Made by a program: the position numbers and the translations under genes. The notes under the pieces were generated by a model that was not told the origin of the DNA, made no database searches, and was given only the letters and a program-made list of their open reading frames with translations. This document shows, one piece after another, positions 8,583 to 17,651 of a stretch of 64,000 nt of DNA; positions within the stretch are counted from its first letter, which is position 1; every line of letters starts with the position of its first letter. Source of the stretch: Variovorax beijingensis (GTDB lineage Bacteria > Pseudomonadota > Gammaproteobacteria > Burkholderiales > Burkholderiaceae_C); NCBI RefSeq assembly GCF_007828835.1, contig NZ_VIVL01000002.1:839826-903825 (forward strand). The letters are read 5' to 3'.

Positions 8583-9248
8583 ATGAACATCCTGATCTTT
8601 GGCGCCACCGGCATGGTGGGGCAGGGCGTGCTGCGCGAATGCCTGCTCGCGCCCGACGTGGCCCGCGTGCTCGCGGTCGGCCGCAGGGCCACGGCGCAGC
8701 AGCACCCGAAGCTGCAGGACCTGGTCATTCCGGACATGTTCGACTACAGCGGCTTCGAGCCGCAGCTGCAGGGCTTCGACGCCTGCTTCTTCTGCCTCGG
8801 CGTGTCGTCGGTCGGCATGAAGGAGGCCGACTACAAGCGCATTACCTACGACCTCACGATGGCTGCCGCCACCGTGCTCGCGCGGCTCAACCCGGGCATG
8901 ACCTTCACCTACGTGACGGGTGCGGGCACCGACAGCAGCGAGCGCGGCAGCAGCATGTGGGCGCGCGTGAAGGGCGCGACCGAAAACGCCTTGCTCAAGC
9001 TGCCGTTCAAGGCCGCCTACATGTTCCGCCCCGGCATGATCCAGCCGCTACATGGCGTGCGTTCGAAGACGCCGCTCTACCAGGCCGCGATCATGGTGCT
9101 CAAGCCTGTGCTCGGGCTGGCCTACCGGCTCTGGCCCGACAAGGTGACGACCACCGAGAAGGTGGGCCGCGCCATGCTGGCCGTGGCGCGGCACGGCGCG
9201 CCGAAGGTGCTGCTCGATCCGGCCGACATCAACGCGCTGGGCCGCTGA
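8583..9248 (+). CDS. NAD(P)-binding Rossmann-fold protein (epimerase-like)
   Basis: 221-aa protein beginning MNILIFGATGMVGQGVLREC, a GxxGxxG dinucleotide-binding motif on the first strand of an atypical short-chain dehydrogenase/NmrA-like fold. The CFFCLGVSSVGMKEADYKRI and YVTGAGTDSSE segments match a family of small Rossmann proteins related to oxidoreductases HTATIP2/YbjT. A clear YxxxK catalytic pair is not obvious, so it may bind cofactor without classical SDR chemistry. It follows the thioredoxin-like gene by 14 bases. Confidence 0.78.
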   Translation: MNILIFGATGMVGQGVLRECLLAPDVARVLAVGRRATAQQHPKLQDLVIPDMFDYSGFEPQLQGFDACFFCLGVSSVGMKEADYKRITYDLTMAAATVLARLNPGMTFTYVTGAGTDSSERGSSMWARVKGATENALLKLPFKAAYMFRPGMIQPLHGVRSKTPLYQAAIMVLKPVLGLAYRLWPDKVTTTEKVGRAMLAVARHGAPKVLLDPADINALGR

Positions 9249-9251
9249 GGC

Positions 9252-10190
9252 TCAGACGCTCGAACGCGCACGCCCCAGCTTGCGCCGGCCTGCGCTGGCA
9301 ATGGCATGCACCAGGTGTTGCACGAACTCCTGCGCCAATGGCGTGAGCGTGCGGCCTTCGAGCGCCAGCACCTGAAGCTGCCGCTGCTGCAGCGGTGCCT
9401 CGGCGAAAGGGCGCGCCACCACCGTGCCCGCATCGATCAGGTGCGTGACCGTGAGGTGCCCCGACAGCATCACGTCCGGTGTGCGCAGCAGCGGCAGCAG
9501 CACCGACGAGAAATTGCTGACGAAGATCGCGCGGTACTGCAGGCCCTGCAGGCTGCACGCCTGGTCGAACAGCTGCCGCGCGGTCACGCCCTTGTCGCCC
9601 ACGGCCAGCGGGTAGCGCACCGCGTCCGCCACCGACACCACGCGCTGCCGCGCCAGCGGATGGTCGGGGCGCAGCACCGCGAACACCGGCGCATTGGCCG
9701 AGTGCTCGATCTTCAGGCCGGGCTCCGGCGCCACCACGTACTTGAGTGCGATGTCCGCCTCGCCGCGCGCGAGCAGCGCGCTCACGCCATCGGGCGAGCC
9801 CACATGGAGTTCGAGCTGCGTGCCCGGATGCGCCGACTCGAAGCTGCGCATGAGCTGCGGCATGAAGTGCGCGGCAAAGCCTTCGGTGCAAGCCATGCGG
9901 ATGCAGTGCGCGCTGCGGCCGCCGAGGTCGCGCACCTGCTCGATGACCTGCTCGATGTCGAGCTGCGCATTGCGCAGGTGCGCCGCGAGCCGCTCGCCGG
10001 CCGCGGTGAGCGCCATGCCCCTGGCGTGGCGCTCGAACAAGGGCGTGCCCAGGCTGTCCTCGAGCTTGGCGATCTGCCGGCTGACCGCCGACGAGGCCAC
10101 GAACAGCCGCGCCGCGGCCTGGCTGACCGAGCCGCTGCGCGCCACCTCCAGGAAATGGCGCATCGGAATGCTGAGGAGCGGTGGTGTCAT
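9252..10190 (-). CDS. LysR-type transcriptional regulator
   Basis: 312-aa regulator with an N-terminal winged helix (residues 1-62; FLEVARSGSVSQAAARLFVASSAVSRQIAKLE) and a periplasmic-binding-like effector domain. It is divergent from an M20 peptidase/Bug receptor pair, which it probably controls. A perfect 15-base palindrome carrying the T-N11-A pattern lies 14 bases upstream of its start, consistent with autoregulation. The stop is 3 bases past the end of the preceding plus-strand gene. The longer open frame to 12398 is antisense to the peptidase and Bug genes. Confidence 0.9.
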   Translation of the reverse strand: MTPPLLSIPMRHFLEVARSGSVSQAAARLFVASSAVSRQIAKLEDSLGTPLFERHARGMALTAAGERLAAHLRNAQLDIEQVIEQVRDLGGRSAHCIRMACTEGFAAHFMPQLMRSFESAHPGTQLELHVGSPDGVSALLARGEADIALKYVVAPEPGLKIEHSANAPVFAVLRPDHPLARQRVVSVADAVRYPLAVGDKGVTARQLFDQACSLQGLQYRAIFVSNFSSVLLPLLRTPDVMLSGHLTVTHLIDAGTVVARPFAEAPLQQRQLQVLALEGRTLTPLAQEFVQHLVHAIASAGRRKLGRARSSV

Positions 10191-10203
10191 GGCGATTGAA
10201 GCG

Positions 10204-10218
10204 TTGCCTTGAAGGCAA
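10204..10218. promoter_or_regulatory. LysR operator candidate, T-N11-A palindrome
   Basis: TTGCCTTGAAGGCAA is a perfect inverted repeat with 7-base arms around a single G. It contains the LysR-family T-N11-A signature (T10205 to A10217). It sits in the 111-base region between the divergent LysR and M20 peptidase genes, next to the regulator start, as expected for an autorepression and activation site. Confidence 0.6.
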
Positions 10219-10301
10219 TGGTAGCTTGCGAAATCGGTGCTGGAAGCATCGCCCTTCAGGCCTTGTACTTGCTGCATCCCACGCCAACAGGAAATCCCTC
10301 C

Positions 10302-11723
10302 ATGCAACGTACCGACAGCCTTGCCGCTGCCGCCGCCTATTTCGACGATGGCGGCTTCTTTGCCGACCTGCAGCGGCGCATCGCCTTTCGCACCGAGAGC
10401 GACACCGGCGCCGCCACGCCCGCGCTCGGTGCCTACCTGCGCGACGAGCTGGTGCCGCCGCTGGCCGCGCTGGGCTTCGCGTGCGAAATCGTCGAGAACC
10501 CCGTGGCCGGCGGCGGGCCCTTCCTGATCGCGCGCCGCATCGAAGACCCTGCCCTGCCCACCGTGCTGAGCTACGGCCACGGCGATGTGGTGAGCGGGCA
10601 GGACGCACAGTGGGACGAAGGCCTCGGCCCCTGGGTGCTCACCGTGCGCGGCGACCGCTGGTACGGGCGCGGCACGGCCGACAACAAGGGCCAGCACAGC
10701 ATCGCGCTCGGCGGGCTGGCCGCCGCGCTGCGCGCGCGGGGCGGGTGCCTGGGCTACAACATCACCTGGCTCATCGAGACCGGCGAAGAGGCCGCGTCGC
10801 CGGGCCTGCACGCAGTGTGCGAGCAGCAGCGCGACCGTCTGCGCGCCGACCTGTTCATCGCCAGCGATGGGCCGCGCGTGAGTGCCGAGCGGCCCACGCT
10901 GTTCCTGGGCTCGCGCGGCGCCGTCAACTTCAGCCTGCGGCTGCGCGCCCGGGCGCGGGGCTACCACTCGGGCAACTGGGGCGGCGTGCTCGTCAATCCG
11001 GGCGCGGTGATCAGCCACGCGGTGGCCTCGCTGGTGGATGCGCGAGGGCGCATCCTGGTCGAGGCCTTGCGGCCGCCTGGAATTCCGCAGGGCGTGCGCA
11101 AGGCGCTGGCCGACATCGCCATCGGCGGCGGCGCCGACGACCCCGCGCTCGACGAAGGCTGGGGCGAGCCCGGCCTGAGCCCGGCCGAGCGGCTGGTGGC
11201 GTGGAACACCATCGAGGTACTCGCGCTCGGCGCCGGTTCGCCGCAGCGGCCCGTCAATGCGATTCCGTCCGAGGCGGTGGCGCATTGCCAGCTGCGCTTC
11301 GTGGTCGGAACGCCGTGGCGCGAACTGGCGAGCATCGTGCGCGCCCACCTCGATGCGCATGGCTTCGGCCAGGTGGAAGTGCAGGTCACGCTGGAAGGCG
11401 CGGCAACGCGGCTCGACGTGGAGAACCCCTGGGTCGACTGGGCCCGGCACTCCATCGAAGAGAGCAGCGGCCAGCGCGTCGACCTGCTGCCCAACCTCGC
11501 GGGCTCGCTGCCCAACGACGTGTTCGCCGACCTGCTGGGCCTGCCCACGCTGTGGGTGCCGCATTCCTACCCGGCCTGCGCGCAGCACGCGCCCAACGAG
11601 CACCTGCTCGCGCCGCTGGCGCGCGAAGGCCTGCAGATCATGGCTGGCCTCTACTGGGACCTGGGCGAGCCGGGGCTTGCGCCTTGGGCCGCCGGTAAGA
11701 CGCTGCACGCCGCTGCCGCCTGA
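10302..11723 (+). CDS. M20 family metallopeptidase / amidohydrolase
   Basis: 473-aa zinc-dependent hydrolase of the M20 family (carboxypeptidase G2, ArgE, DapE and allied). Metal and catalytic motifs are visible: SYGHGDVV (first His and Asp), GRGTADNKGQHS (bridging Asp), TGEEAASPG (catalytic Glu and metal Glu) and PHSYPACAQHAPNEH near the C-terminus (last His). A dimerisation domain lies between about residues 205 and 350. No signal peptide, so cytoplasmic. The neighbouring Bug receptor 22 bases downstream and divergent LysR suggest hydrolysis of an imported peptide or N-acyl amino acid; the substrate is unknown. Confidence 0.88.
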   Translation: MQRTDSLAAAAAYFDDGGFFADLQRRIAFRTESDTGAATPALGAYLRDELVPPLAALGFACEIVENPVAGGGPFLIARRIEDPALPTVLSYGHGDVVSGQDAQWDEGLGPWVLTVRGDRWYGRGTADNKGQHSIALGGLAAALRARGGCLGYNITWLIETGEEAASPGLHAVCEQQRDRLRADLFIASDGPRVSAERPTLFLGSRGAVNFSLRLRARARGYHSGNWGGVLVNPGAVISHAVASLVDARGRILVEALRPPGIPQGVRKALADIAIGGGADDPALDEGWGEPGLSPAERLVAWNTIEVLALGAGSPQRPVNAIPSEAVAHCQLRFVVGTPWRELASIVRAHLDAHGFGQVEVQVTLEGAATRLDVENPWVDWARHSIEESSGQRVDLLPNLAGSLPNDVFADLLGLPTLWVPHSYPACAQHAPNEHLLAPLAREGLQIMAGLYWDLGEPGLAPWAAGKTLHAAAA

Positions 11724-11744
11724 TTTCTCTTCCTGGACGAACCC

Positions 11745-12734
11745 ATGAAAACTGCTCTCTTCCGTCGGCTTCGTGGCCTGCTGGTCTGCACTTCGGCGCT
11801 CGTCGCCTTCCATGCCCCCGCGCTCGCGCAAGAAAAATGGCCCGACAGGCCCGTGAAGCTGGTCGTGCCCTTTCCGCCGGGCGGCGGCACCGACATCGTC
11901 GCGCGTGCGATGGGGCAGGGCCTGTCGGAGCGGCTCGGCCAGCCCGTGGTCATCGACAACAAGCCAGGCGCCGCCACCATCATCGGTACCGACGCGGTCG
12001 CCAAGGCTGCGCCCGACGGCTACACGCTGCTGCTCTCGGGTTCCACCAGCTACAGCGTGAACCCCGCGCTGCGCGCCAGACTGCCCTACGACCCGGTGCG
12101 CGACCTGGCGCCCATTGCCATCGTTGCGCGCACGCCGCTGGTGCTGGTGGTGGGTGCCGGCACGCCATGGCGCTCGCTGCCCGAGCTCATCGCCGCCGCC
12201 AAGGCCAAGCCGAAGAGCATCCGCTACGCCACCTTCGGTTCTGGCTCGGGCCCGTACCTCGCGGGCGAGCTGCTCGCGCTGGCCGCGGGCATCCAGCTGC
12301 AGGACATTCCGTACAAGGGCAGCAGCCAGGGTTCGATGGCGGTGATCGGCGGCGAGATCGAGGTCGGCATCGACACCGTGGCGGCCGTCGCGCCCCATGT
12401 GCGCTCGGGCAAGCTGCGCGCCTTAGGCATCGTGGGCGCGGCGCGCTCGAGCATGCTGCCCGAGGTGCGCACGCTGGCCGAGCAGGGGCTGCCTGACGCC
12501 ACGTTCGACGCCTGGTATGGCTTTGCCGCGCCGGCGCGCACGCCGGCCCCGGTGCTCGACAAGCTGGCGCGCGTGGTCGCGGCCACGATGGGCAGCGCGG
12601 CCCTGCAGGCGCAGCTGCGCGCGCAGGGCATGGAGCCCGTCGCCATCGGCGCAGCGCCGTTTCGAACCCAGATGGAAGGCGAGATTTCCCGCTACCGCGC
12701 GCTGGCGCACCGCGCAGGCATCGCGGCGGAATAA
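11745..12734 (+). CDS. Bug/TctC-family periplasmic solute receptor
   Basis: 329-aa tripartite-tricarboxylate-type receptor. It has an N-terminal signal peptide ending near [27 protein letters not shown] (typical first strand and loop), the [24 protein letters not shown] ligand-binding segment and PYKGSSQG. No TctA or TctB membrane genes are in the window, so it is an orphan receptor that must use a transporter elsewhere or act as a sensor. It is in operon with the M20 peptidase. Confidence 0.9.
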   Translation: MKTALFRRLRGLLVCTSALVAFHAPALAQEKWPDRPVKLVVPFPPGGGTDIVARAMGQGLSERLGQPVVIDNKPGAATIIGTDAVAKAAPDGYTLLLSGSTSYSVNPALRARLPYDPVRDLAPIAIVARTPLVLVVGAGTPWRSLPELIAAAKAKPKSIRYATFGSGSGPYLAGELLALAAGIQLQDIPYKGSSQGSMAVIGGEIEVGIDTVAAVAPHVRSGKLRALGIVGAARSSMLPEVRTLAEQGLPDATFDAWYGFAAPARTPAPVLDKLARVVAATMGSAALQAQLRAQGMEPVAIGAAPFRTQMEGEISRYRALAHRAGIAAE

Positions 12735-12744
12735 AAGCGGCTCT

Positions 12745-13557
12745 TCAGGCGGGCGCGCCGAGGAAGTCGCGCAGCGCGAACAGCACTTCGTCGGGCGCCT
12801 CGCTCATCAGTGCGTGGCCGGCGTGCACCGTCACCACCTTGGCGTTGCGGGCCTTGCCCACCAACGCCCTGGTCGCGCGCGGCGGCGTCATCTGGTCGGC
12901 ATCGCCGAGCAGGAACAGCACGGGGCATTGCACGGCTTCGATCGCTTTCTCGCCGTTCGCGTAGTCGTTGCAGGCCTTGAAGCCGATGTGGAACACGTTG
13001 GCGTAGCGGTTGCTCGCGAACACGCGCCGCATCAGCGCACGCGAGCTGCCGTAGAGCCAGGTGCCGGGGCCGAGCGAGGAGGGCGGGGGCGCGAGCAGCG
13101 AGTGCGAGAAGGTGTTGACCATCGCGATGGCGCGCTGCGGGTCGTTGAGCGCGCCGTCGAGCAGCGCGGGCGACACGGCCATCGGGTAGGCAGTGCCCAC
13201 CAGCGCCAGATGGGTCACCCGTTCGGGTGCACGCGAAGCGGTCTCGAGCGCGATCAGCGAGCCGAAGCTGTGGCCCACGAGCGCGGCCTTCTGCACGCCG
13301 GCCGCATCGAGCAGCGCGATCACGAACTGCGCCGCCTCTTCCACGCTGGCCGGCGGCGGGCCTTCGCTCCTGCAGTGGCCGGGCAGGTCGACCGCGAGCA
13401 CGTTCCAGCCGTGGTTGGCGAACCAGCGGCTCTGCAGGATCCACACGCTATGGTCGTTGAGCACGCCATGGATGAAGACGACCGTGGGCTTTACCGCATC
13501 GAAGGGCTTGCCGCCGGTGTAGCAATATGTGGTGTGGCCGTTGACGGTGTAGTTCAT
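12745..13557 (-). CDS. Alpha/beta hydrolase
   Basis: 270-aa alpha/beta-fold hydrolase with VVFIHGVLNDHSVW (oxyanion-hole HG motif), the nucleophile elbow GHSFGS, an acid in LLGDADQMTPP and the C-terminal catalytic histidine in VHAGHALMSEAP. The ATG at 13557 lies one base after the metY stop; a start at 13566 (adding MPD) would overlap metY by 8 bases. Downstream position in the metY operon gives no clear substrate; homoserine acetylation is conceivable but the sequence looks like a generic esterase/BioH-type hydrolase. Confidence 0.82.
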   Translation of the reverse strand: MNYTVNGHTTYCYTGGKPFDAVKPTVVFIHGVLNDHSVWILQSRWFANHGWNVLAVDLPGHCRSEGPPPASVEEAAQFVIALLDAAGVQKAALVGHSFGSLIALETASRAPERVTHLALVGTAYPMAVSPALLDGALNDPQRAIAMVNTFSHSLLAPPPSSLGPGTWLYGSSRALMRRVFASNRYANVFHIGFKACNDYANGEKAIEAVQCPVLFLLGDADQMTPPRATRALVGKARNAKVVTVHAGHALMSEAPDEVLFALRDFLGAPA

Positions 13558-13558
13558 G

Positions 13559-14869
13559 TCAGGCACCCGCCTTTTCCGCGGCCTTCAGGGCGCGCTTCAG
13601 GTCGTCGATCAGGTCGGCGGGGTCTTCCAGGCCGATGGACAGGCGGATCGTGCCCTGCGAGATGCCCGCGCCCGCCAGCGCCTCGTCGGTCATGCGGAAG
13701 TGCGTGGTGCTCGCGGGATGGATCACCAGGCTGCGGCAGTCGCCCACATTGGCCAGGTGGCTGAAGAGCTTGAGCGCCTCGATGAAGGCCTTGCCCTGCG
13801 CGCGGCTGCCCTTGATGTCGAAGCTGAACACCGCGCCTGCGCCGCGCGCGCCATGGCGCAGCAGCTTCTGCGCGAGCACGTGGCTCGGGTGCGATTCGAT
13901 CAGCGGATGTCCCACGCGCGACACGAACGGGTGCGTGGACAGGAACTCGACCACCTTCTGCGTGTTGTCGATGTGCCGCTCCATGCGCAGCGGCAGCGTC
14001 TCGATCCCTTGGAGGATCAGCCACGCCGTGTGCGGGCTCATCGAGGCGCCGAAGTCGCGCAGGCCCTCGCGCCGGGCGCGCAGCAGGAACGCGCCGACCG
14101 TGCTTTCCTCGCTGAAGACCATGTTGTGAAAGCCGTCATAGGCCTGCGTGAGTTCGGCGAACTTGCCCGATTTCTCCCAGTCGAAGCTGCCGCCGTCGAC
14201 CACCACGCCGCCAATCACCGTGCCATGGCCCGAAAGGAACTTGGTGGCCGAGTGGTAGACCAGGTCGGCTCCCCAGTCGAAGGGCTTGATCAGGTAGGGC
14301 GAGGTGAGCGTGGAGTCGACCAGCAGCGGCACGCCGGCTGCATGGGCAATGTCGCTCACGGCCGGGATGTCGAGCACGTCCAGGCCCGGGTTGCCCACGG
14401 TTTCGCCGAACAGGAGCTTGGTTTCGGGCCGGATCGCGGCGCGCCAGCCGTCCAGGTCGCCGGGCTTCACGAAGGTGGTCTCGATGCCGAAGCGCCGCAT
14501 CGTGTAGTGCAGCAGGTTCTGCGAGCCGCCGTAGAGCGCGGTGCTCGCCACGATGTGGGAGCCCGCGCCCATGAGCGTGGCCACCGACAGGTGCAGCGCC
14601 GCCTGGCCGCTGGCGGTGGCAATAGCGCCGATGCCGCCTTCGAGCGCCGAGACGCGCTGTTCGAGCACCGCGTTGGTCGGGTTGCTGATGCGCGAGTAGA
14701 CATGGCCCGCGCGCTCCAGGTTGAAGAGCGCCGCCGCATGGTCGCTCGACTCGAAGACGAAGGAGGTGGTGAGGTGGATCGGCACCGCCCGCGCGCCGGT
14801 GGCGGGGTCGGGCGCGGCGCCGGCATGCAGCGCCAGGGTGTCGAAGCCGGGGTCGGAATAGCCGGGCAT
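13559..14869 (-). CDS. metY: O-acetylhomoserine sulfhydrylase (PLP enzyme)
   Basis: 436-aa Cys/Met-metabolism PLP enzyme that makes homocysteine from O-acetylhomoserine and sulfide. The PLP lysine is Lys210 in YHSATKFLSGHGT; YSRISNPTNAVLEQRVSALEGG and FGETVGNPGLDVLDI are strong family motifs, and SRQAQGKAFIEAL-type C-terminal residues precede VGDCRSLVIHPASTTH. The length suits MetY better than MetZ, which is usually nearer 400 residues. First gene of a two-gene unit with the alpha/beta hydrolase. I searched the 143-base leader for a SAM-type riboswitch and saw none. Confidence 0.88.
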   Translation of the reverse strand: MPGYSDPGFDTLALHAGAAPDPATGARAVPIHLTTSFVFESSDHAAALFNLERAGHVYSRISNPTNAVLEQRVSALEGGIGAIATASGQAALHLSVATLMGAGSHIVASTALYGGSQNLLHYTMRRFGIETTFVKPGDLDGWRAAIRPETKLLFGETVGNPGLDVLDIPAVSDIAHAAGVPLLVDSTLTSPYLIKPFDWGADLVYHSATKFLSGHGTVIGGVVVDGGSFDWEKSGKFAELTQAYDGFHNMVFSEESTVGAFLLRARREGLRDFGASMSPHTAWLILQGIETLPLRMERHIDNTQKVVEFLSTHPFVSRVGHPLIESHPSHVLAQKLLRHGARGAGAVFSFDIKGSRAQGKAFIEALKLFSHLANVGDCRSLVIHPASTTHFRMTDEALAGAGISQGTIRLSIGLEDPADLIDDLKRALKAAEKAGA

Positions 14870-15012
14870 GGGAGCCTTTCTGGGTTCGTTCGCAATGCCC
14901 CGTTACGTCTGCTAATCATGCGAGCGCAACATGGGCGTGGGAGTCGGCGCCGATTGTGGGCTATATTCAAATCGGCACCGCCGCCGAGAACGATTTCCGA
15001 GAGGAGCACACG

Positions 15013-15453
15013 ATGAAAGTCAGCGACATCCTTCGCGTCAAGGGCAACACGCTCTTCACCATCACGCCCGACGACCTGCTGGCCGAAGCCGTCAACACCA
15101 TGGCGGAAAAGGACATCGGCTCCCTGGTGGTCATGGAACACGGCGACCTGGTCGGCATGCTCACCTTCAGGGAAGTGATCCTGGCCATCGTCGACAACGG
15201 CGGCCAGGTGGGCGGCACGCTGGTGCGCAAGGCCATGGACGACGCGCCCGTGACCTGCACGCTCGAAACCGATCTCGACGAAATCCGCCGCATCATGCTG
15301 GAGCGCCATGCGCGCTACATGCCCGTGATGGACAAGCGCATGCTGATGGGCGTGATCAGCTTCTACGACGTGGCCAAGGCGGTGGTGGACAGCCAGAACT
15401 TCGAGAACAAGATGCTCAAGGCTTATATCCGCGACTGGCCCGAAGAGCAGTAA
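15013..15453 (+). CDS. CBS-domain pair protein
   Basis: 146-aa protein made almost entirely of two CBS domains (roughly residues 5-60 and 70-130), the fold that binds adenosyl ligands such as AMP or ATP. Conserved features are SDILRVKG, AVNTMAEKDIGSLVVME and YMPVMDKRMLMGVISFYDV. A GAGGAG ribosome site 6 bases ahead fixes the start at 15013 rather than an upstream in-frame ATG at 14956. Stand-alone CBS proteins often act as energy-sensing regulators of other proteins; no partner is evident here. Confidence 0.86.
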   Translation: MKVSDILRVKGNTLFTITPDDLLAEAVNTMAEKDIGSLVVMEHGDLVGMLTFREVILAIVDNGGQVGGTLVRKAMDDAPVTCTLETDLDEIRRIMLERHARYMPVMDKRMLMGVISFYDVAKAVVDSQNFENKMLKAYIRDWPEEQ

Positions 15454-15482
15454 CCAGCCACGCGCCGGCTCTGGCCGGCTGG
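15454..15482. terminator. Possible bidirectional terminator hairpin
   Basis: Between the convergent CBS and Bug genes, CCAGCC (15454-15459) pairs with GGCTGG (15477-15482), with further GC-rich pairing inside. There is no clear T-run on either strand, so the call is tentative. Confidence 0.3.
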
Positions 15483-15483
15483 C

Positions 15484-16476
15484 TTATTCCTTGATGTTGG
15501 CCGACTGCACGATCTTCTGATTGCGGGCGTATTCGGCCTGGACGAACTGGCCGAACTGCTCCGGCGTGCCGCTGCCGGGCAGGGCGCCCTGCTCATTGAG
15601 CTTGGCACGCACCTGCTCCTCGGCCAGCACGGCGTTCAATTCCTGGTTGAGGCGCGCCACGATGGCGGGCGGAGTCCGGGCGGGGGCGAAGATGCCGGTC
15701 CAGCTCACCATGTCGTAGCCCTTGAGCCCGGGCATCTCGTTGAAGGTGGGCACCTCGGGCAGCGCGGCGAGGCGCTGGCTGCCGGTGATGCCGAGCGCCT
15801 TCAGGCGGCCGCCGTTCACGTGCGGAATGGCGCTGGTGCTGACCAGCATCGCCAGGTCGACCTGGTTGCCGATCACGTCCGTGGCAATCTGGGCGCCGCC
15901 GCGGTAGGGCACATGGGTCACGAAGATGCCGCTCTTCTGCTTGAGCAGCTCCATCGCCAGCTGCAGCACCGTGCCCACGCCCGAGGTGGCGTAGTTGTAG
16001 GCGCCGGGCTTGGCCTTGGCGAGCTTCACGAAGTCGGCATAGGTCCGGGCCTCGAGGCCGGGCCGCGCCACCAGCACCATCGGCGCGGTGTTGAGCATGC
16101 CGACCGGCGCCAGGTCCTTGAGCGGATCGAACTTGAACGCCGAGGGGTTGACCAGCCGCCCGATGGCGATCGCGCTGTCGGGCCCGACCACCAGCGTGTA
16201 GCCGTCGGGTGCTGCGTTGACGGCCTTGGCCACGCCGATGGCGCCGCCTGCGCCGCTCACGTTCTCGATGACGACCGACTGCTTCAGCCGCTCGCCCAGC
16301 CGCGTGGCGACGAGGCGCGCGTTGACGTCCACGCTGCCGCCCGCGGTGTAGGGAACGATCAGCGTGACGGGCCTGGCGGCGGGCCATGCGCCCTGTGCGA
16401 GCGCCGCGGCGGGCAGCACCGAGCAGAGGGTGGCGGCAAGAAGAAGGCGGCGAGGGTTGTTCATGGCGTGGTTCAT
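15484..16476 (-). CDS. Bug/TctC-family periplasmic solute receptor
   Basis: 330-aa receptor with signal peptide (LLLAATLCSVLPAAALAQ), ARPVTLIVPYTAGGSVDVNAR and [20 protein letters not shown] segments typical of Bug proteins. The ATG at 16476 overlaps the adenosine deaminase stop by 4 bases, which fixes the start and implies translational coupling; an internal ATG at 16464 is less likely. Coupling with a deaminase suggests a purine-like or related nitrogenous ligand, but this is inference. No membrane permease genes are adjacent. Confidence 0.9.
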   Translation of the reverse strand: MNHAMNNPRRLLLAATLCSVLPAAALAQGAWPAARPVTLIVPYTAGGSVDVNARLVATRLGERLKQSVVIENVSGAGGAIGVAKAVNAAPDGYTLVVGPDSAIAIGRLVNPSAFKFDPLKDLAPVGMLNTAPMVLVARPGLEARTYADFVKLAKAKPGAYNYATSGVGTVLQLAMELLKQKSGIFVTHVPYRGGAQIATDVIGNQVDLAMLVSTSAIPHVNGGRLKALGITGSQRLAALPEVPTFNEMPGLKGYDMVSWTGIFAPARTPPAIVARLNQELNAVLAEEQVRAKLNEQGALPGSGTPEQFGQFVQAEYARNQKIVQSANIKE

Positions 16477-17567
16477 TGCGGGTGGGCGGGATGCTGCGGC
16501 GCTTGCGCAAGGCCGGCGCGCAGCGTGTCGAACTCGCGGCTCCATTGCGTGCGCCAGGCGCGGCGCTGGGTGTCGTCGATCCATGCGCCGTCGAGCCCGT
16601 TGTGCATGAAGCCGCGCAGCTCGTCCAGCCCGAAGCCGAAGTCGCGCGCCATCATCAGCCAGGCCTCGGTGGGCGTGACCTTGTGCAGCGTCGGGTCGTC
16701 GGTATTGGGATGGATGCGCAGGCCCAGGCCGGGCATGCGGCGGATGGGATGGTCGAGCGCCCAGCGTTCCGGCGGCAGCGTGCGCAGGTAGTAGGAGTTG
16801 GTGGGCACCACGGTGAAGATGACGCCGCGCTCGGCGCACTGGCGCGCGAAGTCGGGCTGGTCGACCACCGTGTAGCCGTGGTCGATGCGGTCCACCTGCA
16901 GCACCTCGAGCGCGGTGCGCACGTTGGTCCACGGCATGCCGAACTCGCCCGCATGCGCGGTGGCCTTGAGTCCGGCGCGCCGCGCCTCGGCGTAGGCCTG
17001 GGCGAAGAGTTCGGGCGGCCGGTCGACTTCGCGGTAGTCGATGCCGATGCCGATCACCTCGTCGCAGCGGTGCACCTTGACCCACGCCACCATTTCCACG
17101 GCGGCCTCGGGGCTGGCCTCGCGGTCGATGGCGGCGATGAGCCGGCCGGTGATGCCGAACTCCTGCTGCGCGTCATGGATCGCGCGCACGATCGCGCCCT
17201 GCGCCATCGGGTAGGCAATGCCGGAGCCGTGCACCGTGCCGGTCGGGTTCCAGAAGAATTCGGCGTAGCGCACGTTGTGGGCCGCCGCGTCCTCGAGGTA
17301 TTCGCGCGTCAGCTGGTAGAGGTCGCCGGGGCTGCGCACCAGCTGCGCGTCGAGCGCGCGCAGCACGCGCAGCACGCCGACCGGCTTTTCTCCGCGCGTG
17401 TAGAAGCCTTCGATCTCCTCGGCCGCGAGCGGCGAGCCGGCGCGGTGGTTGAGCTGCTTGAAAGTCTCATGGCGCACCGTGCCGAACAGGTGGCAGTGCA
17501 GCTCCACCTTGGGAATCGCATGCAGCATGGATTCCAGCGTGAGCGGCGGCGAGGCGGGGCTGGTCAT
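16473..17567 (-). CDS. Adenosine deaminase family protein
   Basis: 364-aa metal-dependent deaminase with all expected motifs: KVELHCHLFG (metal-binding HxH), TAHAGEFGMPW (third His and catalytic Glu), RIDHGYTV (His) and HPNTDDPTLH (Asp pair). The family deaminates adenosine or adenine; some bacterial members act on modified purines, so the exact substrate is open. The gene is divergent from a LysR regulator and coupled to a Bug receptor, which suggests uptake and use of a purine-like compound. ATG 17567 is used; an open frame reaching 19979 is antisense to other genes. Confidence 0.86.
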   Translation of the reverse strand: MTSPASPPLTLESMLHAIPKVELHCHLFGTVRHETFKQLNHRAGSPLAAEEIEGFYTRGEKPVGVLRVLRALDAQLVRSPGDLYQLTREYLEDAAAHNVRYAEFFWNPTGTVHGSGIAYPMAQGAIVRAIHDAQQEFGITGRLIAAIDREASPEAAVEMVAWVKVHRCDEVIGIGIDYREVDRPPELFAQAYAEARRAGLKATAHAGEFGMPWTNVRTALEVLQVDRIDHGYTVVDQPDFARQCAERGVIFTVVPTNSYYLRTLPPERWALDHPIRRMPGLGLRIHPNTDDPTLHKVTPTEAWLMMARDFGFGLDELRGFMHNGLDGAWIDDTQRRAWRTQWSREFDTLRAGLAQAPQHPAHPQ

Positions 17568-17615
17568 GTCGGCCAGTCTAGGGAAGGTCAGCTCATAAAC
17601 AAAATTTTGAATTTC

Positions 17616-17636
17616 TATAATTTGATTCATTGAATC
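17616..17636. promoter_or_regulatory. AT-rich divergent promoter with inverted repeat
   Basis: The 84-base ADA/LysR intergenic region is strikingly AT-rich. It contains TATAAT (17616-17621), a good -10 element on the plus strand for the LysR gene, and the perfect inverted repeat GATTC-ATT-GAATC (17624-17636), a likely LysR-protein binding site. The palindrome-centred T-N11-A geometry is not met exactly. Confidence 0.45.
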
Positions 17637-17651
17637 GATAACAGGAACGCC

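Noticed and set aside
14870..15012. SAM or SAH riboswitch ahead of metY
   Set aside because: No recognisable aptamer helices or terminator/anti-terminator pair in the 143-base leader.
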